From positions 1-46,986 of the forward strand of contig DASWID010000079.1 of the NCBI GenBank assembly GCA_036397855.1: a stretch of 46,986 nucleotides of DNA. The letters run 5' to 3'. The notes beneath the pieces are model-generated. The model made no database searches and had not been told where the DNA came from. It was given only the letters and a program-made list of their open reading frames with translations. The position numbers were made by a program, and so were the translations under genes. Source of the DNA: Thermodesulfobacteriota bacterium (GTDB lineage Bacteria > Desulfobacterota_D > UBA1144 > Nemesobacterales > CSP1-2). This document shows, piece by piece, positions 36,724-46,473 of the stretch; positions within the stretch are counted from its first letter, which is position 1, and every line of letters begins with the position of its first letter.

Positions 36724-36935
36724 TAGACTTCTACCTCCCTAGTGTGAATATCCTATCTGAATTCTAATCTATCACAAATACAGTGGTCGTCAATAGTTTG
36801 TTATGTTAACTCGATCTGTCGACGCCCCTAAAGAAGACACAATACTAGCAATTCATCTATTTATTAGTTATTTTAAAGTCAGTTTAAGAGTCTTTTTTAT
36901 CTCAAATACATGCAATATGTTAGGAGGGAGGGCAA

Positions 36936-37778
36936 ATGAAAATTTATTTTAAATTGATCCTTCTGCTGACCCTTGGGTTAGCAATTAATGGTATTACCTT
37001 AGCGGAAAACGCACTTTCGGGCGAAGGAATAATAATGGAGCAGGTGAGGTATAAGAAGGGAAGCTCAAAAATGGAGAAAGGAAAGATCTGGGTTTTGGAC
37101 AATAAAATTAAGTTTGAAGAAGAAACGGGACAAGCCGCTGCAATATTCGATTTAAACACCGGGGAAATGATTCAGATCGACAGACAAGGTAAAAGATATG
37201 TTGCTGCTGAACCAGACGAATATTTTAAATTCATTCAAGATATTACCTCAAAAATGAAGTCTGAAATGGAGAAACAGCTATCTCAGCTTCCACCCGATAA
37301 GAGGGCGCAGATGGAAGAGATGATGAGATCTCAGGGAATGTCCTTGCCAGGTAGCTCAACAAAACCAAAAAACCTTGAACTACAAAAACCGGGTAAAGAT
37401 GAAAGTATAGCCGGATACAAATCTGTAAAGTATGAAGTTTATGAAGATGGAAAGCTCATCGAGGAAATATGGACCAGTAATGAAGTTCTAAATAATGAAA
37501 TTGACATTAAGAAAATGTCGAATTACCTTCAGAAAATCAAAGACATAAGTGAAAATGCAGGTGGTATGGCATTTAATCCAGAGGGTCAGACGGTTTACAA
37601 AGAAGTGTTCGAATCTGGATTCCCGATGAAAACTGTCGACCATGAATCAGAAGACGGTATATATATAGAAGAAATAACAAAGGTATCAAAAGCAAATTTA
37701 AATGATTCGGAATTTGTTCCACCAAATGATTATAAGAAAATTACCCTTCAAGAAATGATGCAGCAGCTTGGGAAATAG
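36936..37778 (+). CDS. secreted DUF4412-like protein
   Basis: A 280-residue secreted protein with a signal peptide (about residues 1-24, cleavage near LAEN). The mature chain begins with repeated KG-rich beta strands (MEQVRYKKG, KGKIWVLDNKIKFEE) and has a Met/Gln-rich helical middle (about 105-140). The pattern of beta strands with YKSVKYEV and EEIWTS fits the DUF4412 family, which has no assigned function; I am not certain of the family. The ribosome-binding site is AGGAGGG. It is probably periplasmic. Confidence 0.65.
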   Translation: MKIYFKLILLLTLGLAINGITLAENALSGEGIIMEQVRYKKGSSKMEKGKIWVLDNKIKFEEETGQAAAIFDLNTGEMIQIDRQGKRYVAAEPDEYFKFIQDITSKMKSEMEKQLSQLPPDKRAQMEEMMRSQGMSLPGSSTKPKNLELQKPGKDESIAGYKSVKYEVYEDGKLIEEIWTSNEVLNNEIDIKKMSNYLQKIKDISENAGGMAFNPEGQTVYKEVFESGFPMKTVDHESEDGIYIEEITKVSKANLNDSEFVPPNDYKKITLQEMMQQLGK

Positions 37779-37795
37779 ATAATTGGGGGAAATTC

Positions 37796-37822
37796 CCGCA
37801 GGGCTTGCAATAAGACCTGCGG
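37796..37822. terminator. hairpin terminator between convergent genes
   Basis: CCGCAGG (37796-37802) and CCTGCGG (37816-37822) form a seven-pair stem around a 13-base loop. It is located between the convergent DUF4412-like and rplI genes and is likely bidirectional. No strong T-run follows, so efficiency is uncertain. Confidence 0.5.
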
Positions 37823-37840
37823 TGCGTTAAGACACATTAG

Positions 37841-38299
37841 TCATTCTTGCTCTTCATTAGCATTAGTAACTTCGACCTTTATAATTACAGATACATCGGA
37901 GTGAAGTTTCAGTCTGACATCATGCGTACCCAATGTTTTAATCGGTGAAGCAAGGTCAATGTCCTTTTTTGAAATATCGAAACCCTGACTTGAGAGCGAA
38001 TCAGAAATGGTCTGAGTGGTTACCGAACCAAAGATTCGCTCTTCATCACCAACTTTCATTGGAATCGTGCAAATAACTCCCGTGAGTCTTGAAGCAAGTG
38101 TTTTCACCTCCTGCACTAACTTTGCCTCTCTTTTCTTCAAGGAACCTATCTGCTGCTCCCACGTTTTCAAATTACCAGGTGTAGCTTCTATGGCGATTTT
38201 CCGGGGAATCAAAAAATTCCTTGCAAAACCGCTTTTCACCTCCCTTATTTCTCCTTTCTTCCCGAAATCTCCTTCATCGGATATCAATATCACCTTCAT
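37841..38299 (-). CDS. rplI: 50S ribosomal protein L9
   Basis: A 152-residue L9. The N-terminal domain has KVILISDEGDFGKKGEIREVKSGFARNFLIPR (shown in parts), followed by a long central helix and a C-terminal domain ending VEVTNANEEQE. It binds 23S rRNA near the L1 stalk. Third gene of rpsF-rpsR-rplI. Single-strand DNA-binding protein, often between rpsF and rpsR, is absent. Confidence 0.97.
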   Translation of the reverse strand: MKVILISDEGDFGKKGEIREVKSGFARNFLIPRKIAIEATPGNLKTWEQQIGSLKKREAKLVQEVKTLASRLTGVICTIPMKVGDEERIFGSVTTQTISDSLSSQGFDISKKDIDLASPIKTLGTHDVRLKLHSDVSVIIKVEVTNANEEQE

Positions 38300-38359
38300 G
38301 AAAGCCCCCTCCTAAATTGGGTTTCAAAGTTTTGAATTCCATAAGAAAAAGCCGGTATT

Positions 38360-38596
38360 CTAGTGAAGGACAGTAAACGGAAGTAATGCCATTATCCGCG
38401 CTCTTTTTATAGCTGAGGCAAGTACCCTTTGATGCCCAGCGCAAAGACCGGAACTCCTTCTTGGTACAATCTTTCTTCTTTCAGTTATGAAACTCGAGAG
38501 AAGATCATGGTCCTTGTAGTCAATCTTTATCGGCTCTGAACAGAATTTACACACCTTCTTCTTTGTAAAAAACCTCTTGTCCTTTTTTTCTTCCAT
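38360..38596 (-). CDS. rpsR: 30S ribosomal protein S18
   Basis: A 78-residue S18. It has the S18 core [33 protein letters not shown] (in parts). The N-terminal CKFC together with CAGH makes a four-residue zinc site, the C+ type of S18. It partners with S6 on the ribosomal platform. It begins 3 bases after rpsF and ends 60 bases before rplI. Confidence 0.96.
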   Translation of the reverse strand: MEEKKDKRFFTKKKVCKFCSEPIKIDYKDHDLLSSFITERRKIVPRRSSGLCAGHQRVLASAIKRARIMALLPFTVLH

Positions 38597-38599
38597 CTC

Positions 38600-38956
38600 T
38601 TATATACCCCCGTTATCACTATTTGTCTTTGAAGAATCGCCCCCCCTAAGGGCTTCATCCGCATCTATATTTAAGGTAATAAACCTTAACACATCTATAT
38701 TGAAAAACCTTAGATTTTTTTCCATTTCATTTACTGCATTAGGTAATGACCTATATATTAACAAATAGTAAATCCCTTTTTTATAGTCCCCGATTCTATA
38801 GGCAAGATCCCTCTCTTTCCACTTCTCAGATCTTATTATTTCTCCATCATGCTTTGAAATGGTCTCACTTAGCCTGCTCTGCACTTTAGTCAATTCTTCG
38901 TCTGTGAGATCAGGCCTTGTTAGATAAAGCGTCTCATAATACCTTGATTTTTGCAT
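38600..38956 (-). CDS. rpsF: 30S ribosomal protein S6
   Basis: A 118-residue S6 with the family layout: YYETLYLTRPDLTDEE at the start and WKERDLAYRIGDYKKGIYYLL in the middle (in parts). The C-terminal tail is acidic-polar, as is common. It pairs with S18. It is the first of rpsF-rpsR-rplI, 70 bases after ychF. Confidence 0.96.
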   Translation of the reverse strand: MQKSRYYETLYLTRPDLTDEELTKVQSRLSETISKHDGEIIRSEKWKERDLAYRIGDYKKGIYYLLIYRSLPNAVNEMEKNLRFFNIDVLRFITLNIDADEALRGGDSSKTNSDNGGI

Positions 38957-39026
38957 TCTAAATACCTCCGTTTTGGTCTAACCGACCCTAAATACGTCTA
39001 AGAATTCCGTACTGAGGGTAACGGGT

Positions 39027-40115
39027 TTAATTCTTAAATCTAAAATATACCATATCCCCGTCTTCAATTTGATAATCCTTCCCCTCGATCCTTAAAAGTC
39101 CCAACTCCCTTGCATTGGAATCCGAGCCGCATTTTATAAAATCCCCATATGAAATAACCTCAGCTTTTATAAAACCCTTTTCAAAATCGCTATGGATTTT
39201 GCCCGCCGCTTTTGGTGCCTTACTTCCACTCTTCACGCTCCAAGCCCTAAGCTCAACGCCATTAGTGGTATAGAAAGTAACAAGATTCAACAGCCCATAA
39301 GATGCTTTCACAAGCCTCAACAAACCAGATTCGGAGAAACCGACCGCCCGTAAATATTGCATCATTTCTTCTTCAGTCAACTCTTGTAGTTCGAGTTCCA
39401 ATTTCCCCAAAACCTTAATCATTCCTGCATCTTCTCCCTTTGAAATAATCTTTAAGACCTCGGTGAAGTATTCATCATCGCTCTTTTCTTCAAGATTTGC
39501 TACATAGAGGACAGGTTTATTTGTAAGAAGGTTTAGATCAAAGAGCAACTTCTCCTCAGTTTCTCCAGTAGCCACAAATTGACTGGCCGTGCCCCCCCGG
39601 GAAAGATGCTCGTCTATTCGTCGAAGAAAACTAAGCTCGACCTGAGCCTCCCTATCTCCGGATTTAACAATCTTAGCTAGTTTTTCCTTTCTCCTCCCTA
39701 CAGTTTCCAAATCTGCAAGGGTGAGCTCCAACTTTACCACTTCTATGTCTCTTCTCGGATCAACTGTCTCAAAGACATGCGAAACATGTGATTCAAAACA
39801 TCTCACAACATGTAGCAATGCATCTACTTCCCTTATATGGCCGAGAAATTTATTTCCCAAACCCTCACCTTTACTGGCGCCTTTCACAAGACCAGCTATG
39901 TCAATAAACTTTAAGGTAGCTGGGATTACCTTATGAGGTTTAATAACTTCTGCTAGCCTTTGCAATCTCTCATCAGGTACGTTGACAATTCCAACATTTG
40001 GCTCAATCGTAGTAAACGGATAGTCGGCGACCAGCGCCCTGGAATTTGTTAACGCATTAAATATAGTAGATTTCCCAGAATTTGGAAGACCCACAATACC
40101 ACAGCTTACACTCAT
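39027..40115 (-). CDS. ychF: redox-regulated ATPase YchF
   Basis: A 362-residue Obg-like P-loop ATPase. The Walker A is GLPNSGKST near the N-terminus, the switch region DIAGLVKGASKGEGLGNKFL (in parts) follows, and NLEEKS replaces the GTPase NKxD motif, consistent with ATP preference. A TGS domain sits at the C-terminus. YchF (OLA1) binds ribosomes and affects translation and stress responses. Operon position between hppA and rpsF fits the usual pth-ychF link. Confidence 0.96.
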   Translation of the reverse strand: MSVSCGIVGLPNSGKSTIFNALTNSRALVADYPFTTIEPNVGIVNVPDERLQRLAEVIKPHKVIPATLKFIDIAGLVKGASKGEGLGNKFLGHIREVDALLHVVRCFESHVSHVFETVDPRRDIEVVKLELTLADLETVGRRKEKLAKIVKSGDREAQVELSFLRRIDEHLSRGGTASQFVATGETEEKLLFDLNLLTNKPVLYVANLEEKSDDEYFTEVLKIISKGEDAGMIKVLGKLELELQELTEEEMMQYLRAVGFSESGLLRLVKASYGLLNLVTFYTTNGVELRAWSVKSGSKAPKAAGKIHSDFEKGFIKAEVISYGDFIKCGSDSNARELGLLRIEGKDYQIEDGDMVYFRFKN

Positions 40116-40199
40116 TTCTTAACGTAGTTCTGAAAAATTATATTTGTCAAAGGTTTTATCCCCAGTTGCTTAGAACACATTATCCCCGACACAAAATTT

Positions 40200-42245
40200 C
40201 TAAATTAATAAAGGTGCAACAACCAACGAAACAATTGACATTAGCTTAATCAATATGTTCATGGCCGGGCCAGACGTGTCCTTGAACGGATCACCTACGG
40301 TGTCACCAACTACAGCCGCCTTGTGGGCATCAGAGCCCTTACCACCAAGGTTTCCTTCTTCAATAAATTTCTTTGCATTATCCCATGCACCGCCTGAATT
40401 CGCCATCATCAAAGCGAGCATGACACCCGTTACCACAGCTCCCGCCAAGAAGCCCCCGAGTGCCTGTGGGCCAAGGACGAAACCTATTATGAGTGGGGCG
40501 ACCACTGCCGTTATCCCTGGAATTACCATTTCCCTCAGTGCCGCGTCGGTACTGATTCCAACGCACCTTTCGTAATCTGGCTTTGCAGTCCCCTCCAGCA
40601 GTCCGGTTATTTCCCTGAACTGTCTTCTTACTTCTTCCACCATTTTCTGTGCGGTCCTTCCCACAGCCCGCATAGTAAGAGCTGCGAGGAGAAATGGAAT
40701 AGTTCCACCTATCAGCAACCCAGATACTACCTTACTGTTTGTAAGGTCTATAGTGCTGAGTCCAACTGCATTTGTATACGCAGCGAATAGGGCTAGAGCC
40801 GCGAGAGCCGCGGAGCCTATGGCAAAACCTTTACCTATCGCCGCAGTCGTGTTACCTAGTGAATCAAGCCTGTCCGTAATCTTTCTCACATCTGTGCCGA
40901 GATGCGACATTTCGGTTATGCCACCAGCATTGTCAGCGACGGGACCATACGCATCAACAGACATAGTGATCCCTATCGTTGCAAGCATACTCACCGCTGC
41001 GATTCCAATACCGTATAGGCCCGCGAAAACAAAGGAAAGCCCTATGGCAATTGCTATTGTAATAACGGGAAGGGTTGTACTGATCATCCCCACAGATAAT
41101 CCTTCTATGATATTCGTTGCAACTCCAGTTTGAGATGCCTCCGCGATCCTCCTTATGGGTGAACCAGATGTGTAATATTCGGAAAGAAGCCCTATCACCA
41201 CACCCGAAACGAGCCCGAGAACGGCAGCACCAAAGATTCCCATAATAAGCTTAAAAGCAATTGCATCCACAAGACCAACAATTATAAGAATAATAAGCGA
41301 TATACCCAGATAAATCCCACCTGTATAAAAAGTTGCACGCCTTAATACTAGTTGAGGATCGAGATCCTTAAACCATTCGACAGTTTTCGCACCAATTACC
41401 GAGGATATACTCCCCAGTGTAATCAGCACCAATGGAATTGACATAAGAGAGATCTGGTTTTCCGTCATGCCAGCAGCAATGACTATAGTAGCTACTACAG
41501 CGCCCACGTATGATTCAAAAAGGTCAGCGCCCATACCTGCGACATCTCCAACATTGTCTCCGACATTGTCGGCTATCGTCGCTGGGTTTCTGGGATCATC
41601 CTCAGGTATTCCCGCCTCAACCTTACCTACCAGATCTGCTCCCACATCCGCTCCTTTAGTAAAAATCCCTCCTCCTATTCTTGCAAAAAGTGCAACAGAG
41701 CTTGCCCCCATCGCAAATCCGCCAATGATTCCAGCGAACTCCTGAACAAAACTAGTAAGAGCCAATGAATCACTAGGGTTGTCAGGGATCCCTATACCAA
41801 GGGCAAAGGCAATAGAAAGCCCAAGAAGACCGAGCCCCGCAACAGAAAGTCCCATTACACTCCCGCCCTTAAACGCAACAATTAGTGCCTTCCCCTGTCC
41901 TTCGGTCGCTGCGGCCTGAGCTGTCCGCACATTCGCTTTAGTCGCAGATTTCATTCCACAAAACCCAGTCACTAGCGAACATATGGCTCCCCCTAAATAA
42001 GCAATCCCTGCTCTGTAATCTATAAATAAGGAAACAAGAATAAATACAACTATAACAAAAATCGCAATAATCCTGTATTCTCTCTTTAAAAAAGCCATCG
42101 CTCCTCGATGGATAGCCGAAGAGATTTCCCTCATCTTTTCAGTGCCATCCGGAAGCAATTTTATTTCTCTGTAAACTGTGAGGGCATATCCTAAGACCAA
42201 TAAGCCAAAAACTGAACCAAAAAGGGCTGCTATAACCTCACCCAT
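40200..42245 (-). CDS. hppA: membrane-bound pyrophosphatase (K+-dependent type)
   Basis: A 681-residue ion-translocating pyrophosphatase with about 16 membrane helices. The substrate motifs include the [35 protein letters not shown] block (in parts) and a second acidic block [20 protein letters not shown]. The signature [14 protein letters not shown] has Ala where K+-independent enzymes have Lys, so it should be K+-stimulated; H+ versus Na+ transport cannot be decided here. It splits the common pth-ychF pair of this operon. GGAGG lies before the ATG. Confidence 0.96.
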   Translation of the reverse strand: MGEVIAALFGSVFGLLVLGYALTVYREIKLLPDGTEKMREISSAIHRGAMAFLKREYRIIAIFVIVVFILVSLFIDYRAGIAYLGGAICSLVTGFCGMKSATKANVRTAQAAATEGQGKALIVAFKGGSVMGLSVAGLGLLGLSIAFALGIGIPDNPSDSLALTSFVQEFAGIIGGFAMGASSVALFARIGGGIFTKGADVGADLVGKVEAGIPEDDPRNPATIADNVGDNVGDVAGMGADLFESYVGAVVATIVIAAGMTENQISLMSIPLVLITLGSISSVIGAKTVEWFKDLDPQLVLRRATFYTGGIYLGISLIILIIVGLVDAIAFKLIMGIFGAAVLGLVSGVVIGLLSEYYTSGSPIRRIAEASQTGVATNIIEGLSVGMISTTLPVITIAIAIGLSFVFAGLYGIGIAAVSMLATIGITMSVDAYGPVADNAGGITEMSHLGTDVRKITDRLDSLGNTTAAIGKGFAIGSAALAALALFAAYTNAVGLSTIDLTNSKVVSGLLIGGTIPFLLAALTMRAVGRTAQKMVEEVRRQFREITGLLEGTAKPDYERCVGISTDAALREMVIPGITAVVAPLIIGFVLGPQALGGFLAGAVVTGVMLALMMANSGGAWDNAKKFIEEGNLGGKGSDAHKAAVVGDTVGDPFKDTSGPAMNILIKLMSIVSLVVAPLLI

Positions 42246-42278
42246 TTGTTATATCCTCCTCTTAAAAAATTATTGATG

Positions 42279-42872
42279 TTAAGTACCCCCTCCTAAACTC
42301 AAATCCGCTGTTTTTCTATTAAACTTATTCATAGCCTTTTCCAAGCCGTAAAGAATCGTTTCCGATACGGCATCAGCAGCTCTTTCTATCATAAACTTTA
42401 TTGCCTCTCTTTCATCAGATCCAAATTCCGATAGGACGTGATTGATGACCTGGGGTTTCTGCGATGGTTTACCAATTCCCACTCGTATCCTTATAAAGTC
42501 AGATTCGCCCAGGCATCTTATGATTGATCTAATCCCTTTGTGACCTGCGCTTCCACCACCTGCCCTAATTTGCATAATTCCTGTAGGAAGATCAATCTCA
42601 TCTTGCACCACTATGACCTGATTCGTAGAAATTTTATAAAAATTCACAGCCCCATTTACTGCCCTACCGCTTTCGTTCATAAATGTCTGGGGCTTAAGAA
42701 GGATGATCTTTTTATGGTCAATTATTGCTTCACAATAAAGACTATTAAATCCCTTTTTCTTTAAAACAATCTCACGCCTCTTTGCAATCTCATCAATCAC
42801 CATAAATCCGATGTTATGTCTTGACAAAGAGTATTTTTTACCAGGATTACCCAGACCAACAACCAAAAGCAT
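42279..42872 (-). CDS. pth: peptidyl-tRNA hydrolase
   Basis: A 197-residue Pth. It begins LLVVGLGNPGKKYSLSRHNIGFMV with the catalytic His at residue 20, then FMNESGRAV, the DEIDLPTGIMQIR strand, and the GSAGHKGIRSI loop. It recycles peptidyl-tRNA. It is placed 8 bases after rplY and 33 bases before hppA. Confidence 0.97.
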   Translation of the reverse strand: MLLVVGLGNPGKKYSLSRHNIGFMVIDEIAKRREIVLKKKGFNSLYCEAIIDHKKIILLKPQTFMNESGRAVNGAVNFYKISTNQVIVVQDEIDLPTGIMQIRAGGGSAGHKGIRSIIRCLGESDFIRIRVGIGKPSQKPQVINHVLSEFGSDEREAIKFMIERAADAVSETILYGLEKAMNKFNRKTADLSLGGGT

Positions 42873-42880
42873 CTTTAAAG

Positions 42881-43555
42881 CTATTCCTTCTCTTCACGCT
42901 CTTCCACACCCTTCTCCTCAGCCTCAGCCTTCTCAGCTCCCTCGGCGACTTCGACCCCAACCACCTCCACGACCGGCTCTTCCTCAACCTTTGGCGCCAG
43001 AACCGTTACCACCGTATCATCATGCTCATGAAGTACAGTAAGGCCTTCTGATATCCTTAAGTCTCCAATATGTATTGAGTCCCCTAATCCCAACTCTGAG
43101 ACATCGACCTCAAAAAAATTTGGTATATCCGTAGGAAAACATTCAATCTCAATTTCCCTTAGTATCTCTTCAAGAATCCCATGCTCATTTCTTACACCGC
43201 TGGCTATTCCAATGAACTTAACCGGAACCTTAACGTGTAATTTCTCTTTCATGAGGACTTCTTGAAAATCGAGGTGAATTGGTCTATTTGTTAGGTAATC
43301 AAATTGTATATCCCTGAGCAGTGCCAACTTTGATAGTTCCTCGCCGTCACCTTGGATTTTAATCTCAAGCAATGTGTTTTCACCGGCCTCAGTCGACAGC
43401 GCTTCCTTCAGATCATTGGGATTTACAACTAGCGGAATTGGTTCAGTCTCTCTTCCATAAAGAATAGACGGTATGTTCCCCTCCCTCCTCACCTGCCTCG
43501 CTCCACCTTTTCCAAGCCTGTATCTCTGCTTCACTATCAATGTGTTTTGAGCCAT
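42881..43555 (-). CDS. rplY: 50S ribosomal protein L25/general stress protein Ctc
   Basis: A 224-residue L25 of the long CTC form. The L25 5S-rRNA-binding domain is N-terminal (LGKGGARQVRREGNIPSILYG), the TL5/CTC C-terminal domain follows, and the tail is rich in Glu and Lys. It lies 21 bases after prs and 8 before pth, the usual prs-ctc-pth order. Confidence 0.95.
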   Translation of the reverse strand: MAQNTLIVKQRYRLGKGGARQVRREGNIPSILYGRETEPIPLVVNPNDLKEALSTEAGENTLLEIKIQGDGEELSKLALLRDIQFDYLTNRPIHLDFQEVLMKEKLHVKVPVKFIGIASGVRNEHGILEEILREIEIECFPTDIPNFFEVDVSELGLGDSIHIGDLRISEGLTVLHEHDDTVVTVLAPKVEEEPVVEVVGVEVAEGAEKAEAEEKGVEEREEKE

Positions 43556-43576
43556 CTTATTCTCCTTATTACAAAA

Positions 43577-44518
43577 TTAAGTAAACAAACTACTTATCGA
43601 TTCTCCAGTCGTTATTCTTTTTATAGCCTCTCCTAAGAGGCTAGAAATGCTCAACACGTTTATTTTTTGTGAACCTTTGACCCCTTCACTGGGCTCAATA
43701 GTATCCGTTATTACCGCCTCCACTAAATCTGATTCTTCGATCTTCTCCACCGCTTTCCCAGAAAGTACTCCATGGGTGCAACACAGAGCAACTTGCTTAG
43801 CACCTTCCCTAACAAGCACTTGTGCGGCTTGCACGGCGGTTCCGGCCGTGTCTACAAGGTCATCTACTATTATTGCACATTTTCCCGTAACATCTCCAAT
43901 TAAATATGTGATTTTAGCCACGTTTGGGCCGGTACGCCTCTTGTCAGTCATCGCTAGCCCGGCATCTAGTCTGTTTGCATATGCCCTTGCCCTCTCCATC
44001 CCACCCGCATCAGGAGAAACAATCACTATGCCATCATTATTAAATTTCTTCCGTAAATAGTTAATGAAGACCGGAGCAGCATATAGATGATCTACAGGGA
44101 CATCAAAAAATCCTTGAATTTGGCCTGCATGCAGATCAACAGTAACGACCCTGTTCACCCCTGCCTTGACAATTAGATCAGCAATGAGTTTTGCTGAGAT
44201 CGGAGCCCTGGGCTGAACCTTTCTATCCTGTCTTGCATATCCATAGTATGGAATAACGGCTGTAATTGCCCGTGCCGAAGCCCTCTTCAAGGCATCGGTG
44301 ATAATCAGGAGCTCCATAATATGCTCATTTACCGGGGGACATGTAGACTGAATTACAAAGACATGCGCGCCACGAACACTTTCAGAGATCTCGACAAATA
44401 CCTCCCCGTCGCTAAACCTTCTTATCTCAGCTTTCCCCAGGGGGACGTCCATATATCTACACACCGCTTCTGCGAGAGGGACATTTGATGTACCACTAAA
44501 TATTTTTGTAGGCCCCAT
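43577..44518 (-). CDS. prs: ribose-phosphate pyrophosphokinase
   Basis: A 313-residue class I PRPP synthetase. It contains IFSGTSNVPLAE, the RFSDGEVFVEI loop, VIPYYGYARQDRKVQPRAPISAK (in parts), VTVDLHAGQIQGFF and the PRPP motif IIVDDLVDTAGT. It makes PRPP for nucleotides, His and Trp. It is the first gene of the block prs-rplY-pth-hppA-ychF-rpsF-rpsR-rplI, divergent from the PPOX gene. Confidence 0.97.
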   Translation of the reverse strand: MGPTKIFSGTSNVPLAEAVCRYMDVPLGKAEIRRFSDGEVFVEISESVRGAHVFVIQSTCPPVNEHIMELLIITDALKRASARAITAVIPYYGYARQDRKVQPRAPISAKLIADLIVKAGVNRVVTVDLHAGQIQGFFDVPVDHLYAAPVFINYLRKKFNNDGIVIVSPDAGGMERARAYANRLDAGLAMTDKRRTGPNVAKITYLIGDVTGKCAIIVDDLVDTAGTAVQAAQVLVREGAKQVALCCTHGVLSGKAVEKIEESDLVEAVITDTIEPSEGVKGSQKINVLSISSLLGEAIKRITTGESISSLFT

Positions 44519-44626
44519 TTTATATCTCTGAAAGTAATGAACACCTTCACCCTTTATGTTTAGAGCGAAAAATTATAAAATAAATCATGAATAATTCAAG
44601 TTTTTAAAGCCTATTTATGGTCTGAG

Positions 44627-45070
44627 ATGACGAATTCGCGTGTTTTACCGACAGAAAGAGAATATATTTTCATTCAATCACAAAGAATTGCAAGAATGGC
44701 TACTGTCGACAGGTCTGGCAAGCCGCTTGTACTGCCGATATGTTACGCTTACGACGGCACTAACTTATACACCCCGATAGATAAAAAGCCTAAAAGCGTT
44801 TCCCCAGGTGAACTAAAAAGGATTAGAAATATCACAGGAAACCCGAATGTTTCTGTTCTTGTCGACGTATATAATGAGGACTGGAATGAGATAGGTTTTA
44901 TTATTATTCATGGTACTGCCGAGGTAATCGATAGCGGAAAGGAATATCGAGAATCTTTAAGAATCCTTAGCGAAAAGTACATTCAATATAGACAAATGAA
45001 TCTTTCAGAATTAGGCCTGCCAGTAATCAAGATCAGCCCAAATCGTATCATATCTTGGGGTAAAATATAG
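44627..45070 (+). CDS. PPOX-class F420-type flavin/deazaflavin oxidoreductase (TIGR03668-like)
   Basis: A 147-residue protein of the pyridoxamine-phosphate oxidase fold. The pattern RIARMATVDRSGKPLVLPICYAYDG, then KPKSVSPGELKRIRNITGNPNVSVLVDVYNEDW (in parts), fits the TIGR03668 subgroup, members of which bind F420 or flavin. The family placement is by residue pattern; F420 use is not shown, and no F420 biosynthesis genes are in the window. It lies 53 bases before the FIST_C gene on the same strand. Confidence 0.75.
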   Translation: MTNSRVLPTEREYIFIQSQRIARMATVDRSGKPLVLPICYAYDGTNLYTPIDKKPKSVSPGELKRIRNITGNPNVSVLVDVYNEDWNEIGFIIIHGTAEVIDSGKEYRESLRILSEKYIQYRQMNLSELGLPVIKISPNRIISWGKI

Positions 45071-45123
45071 AAACATCAGATGATAAGATCCCCGTTTGAG
45101 TTTAAAACAGATGATTACGGCCG

Positions 45124-45753
45124 GTGTCGGGAACCATGATAAGGGGAGATTTCAACTATATTATCGGCATTACCCAGGGTTGTCAGCCCGTAGGTGATCC
45201 TTTGGTTATTACAAAGTGTGAAAACAATATTATAATCGAGCTCGACAATAAACCCGCATACGAGGTTTTGAAAGGGCATGTCCCACAAACAATACTTGAA
45301 AACCCCAATGATCTTATACGCACCTTATTTATCGGATTCAGCCCCGATCCGGAAGGCAGAGAAATAGTTGGAAGAGATTATCTAATCAGAAATATCCTGG
45401 GAATTGACCCCGAAACAGGGATCATATGTGTCGCCCAGAATGTAAGAGATGGACAGACAATTACATTTGCCATCAGGAATCCTCAAATGGCGCGTGAGGA
45501 CCTTAAACAAATGCTAGAACGTATTAAATCTTCTACCAACCCCGAGAAACCCTTTAAGTTCGGCTTATATTTCAACTGTTGTGCAAGGGGCTCATCACTT
45601 TACGCGCAGAAAGGTATCGACATGGCATACATAAGTCACTACCTCGAGGATGTACCAATAATCGGCTTTTTCGGAAACTCGGAATTCGCAAACCTGCATG
45701 GTAAGAATCATCTATTCACATATACTGGCGTATTAGCGTTGATTTCAGAGTAA
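45124..45753 (+). CDS. FIST_C-only protein (possible N-terminal truncation)
   Basis: A 209-residue protein matching only the C-terminal FIST domain: GITQGCQPVGDPLVITKCENN, ELDNKPAYEVL, then GFFGNSEFA near the end (in parts). Full FIST sensory proteins are about 380 residues, with an N-terminal FIST_N domain before this region. Here the frame begins at a GTG without a clear ribosome-binding site, and an in-frame stop lies a few codons upstream. It may be a remnant after deletion or fusion near the PPOX gene, or a stand-alone form. The ligand is unknown; an ATG four codons later is an alternative start. Confidence 0.7.
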   Translation: MSGTMIRGDFNYIIGITQGCQPVGDPLVITKCENNIIIELDNKPAYEVLKGHVPQTILENPNDLIRTLFIGFSPDPEGREIVGRDYLIRNILGIDPETGIICVAQNVRDGQTITFAIRNPQMAREDLKQMLERIKSSTNPEKPFKFGLYFNCCARGSSLYAQKGIDMAYISHYLEDVPIIGFFGNSEFANLHGKNHLFTYTGVLALISE

Positions 45754-45908
45754 CATAATAAAAGTGTCAAACTCTAACTCAGTAATTGGGGAATCTTCAA
45801 AATTGTCATTTCTGTAAAAGCCAGCTATTTCGGGGACGGAATTTTTAAAAGGATTTTCTTCACCTATATCATTTTTTTTCTAACTTCTTTGTCTTGATAC
45901 TGAATAGA

Positions 45909-45927
45909 TCCTGACCTATCGTCAGGA
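45909..45927. repeat. hairpin TCCTGAC-CTATC-GTCAGGA
   Basis: Seven-base perfect arms around CTATC. It is close to other repeat segments and shares the CAGGAC motif with the nested repeat near 3980-3993, which suggests the same dispersed family. Confidence 0.45.
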
Positions 45928-45990
45928 CATGGTTCAGCACAGGTACAAAGAAGCAATCCTTCGGCCTTGCTCAGGACTAGGCTGTCCCCT

Positions 45991-46078
45991 TGTTGTCATT
46001 CCCTAATTCCTTAATAGGGAATCCATGCTTTTACCTCTGGATCCCCGACTACTGATTTCGGGGATGACATAACAACAA
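45991..46078. repeat. MITE-like inverted-repeat element (TGTCATTCCC...GGGGATGACA)
   Basis: The left end GTTGTCATTCCC and the right end GGGGATGACATAACAAC are imperfect inverted copies. Inside are two hairpins: ATTCCCTA with TAGGGAAT, and ATCCCCGA with TTTCGGGGAT. The TGTCATTCCC/GGGGATGACA style resembles a dispersed non-coding repeat common in environmental genomes. No transposase is nearby. Confidence 0.55.
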
Positions 46079-46473
46079 AAAATTTAATTCAGCCGCAACC
46101 CGCAAATTTTTTCTACGTCTTCGCTCCTGATTTTCTTAACGCAATTTTTGGAATGCCGTTCAAGTCCTTTTCATTCTGAAAAGGATTAATGAAGACAAAT
46201 CTATTCATGAAATTGTAGGAATTCTCTCCACGAAATATCTAACATCTACAATTGCGAGCCAATGGAGAAATTTTTCTCATCAAAAACATTTTCCCCCATT
46301 GGGTTAATCGCCCAATTCATGATTTCATAGTATCCATACTTTAAATTGCCCATAGTCCCGAATTGACAGTTTTTATTCGTCGGTTTCCTTAGCCATCAAT
46401 GATATGTCTTTCACAATTATTCTCTTAACAGTTGAGTCAAAAAAATTGGGGACTAATGTCGCAACTTCCAATC

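Larger units (their letters stand above)
45754..46473. other. repeat-rich intergenic region
   Basis: About 720 bases between the FIST_C gene and the beta-lactamase-like gene. It holds the hairpin at 45909-45927, CTCAGGAC repeat debris near 45965-45976 and the inverted-repeat element at 45991-46078. The remainder is AT-rich and shows no coding signature, although a short decayed gene cannot be excluded. Confidence 0.5.

Noticed and set aside
36724-36935. Thiamin (TPP) riboswitch upstream of thi4
   Set aside because: No CUGAGA or ACCUGA-type conserved segments were found on the minus strand.
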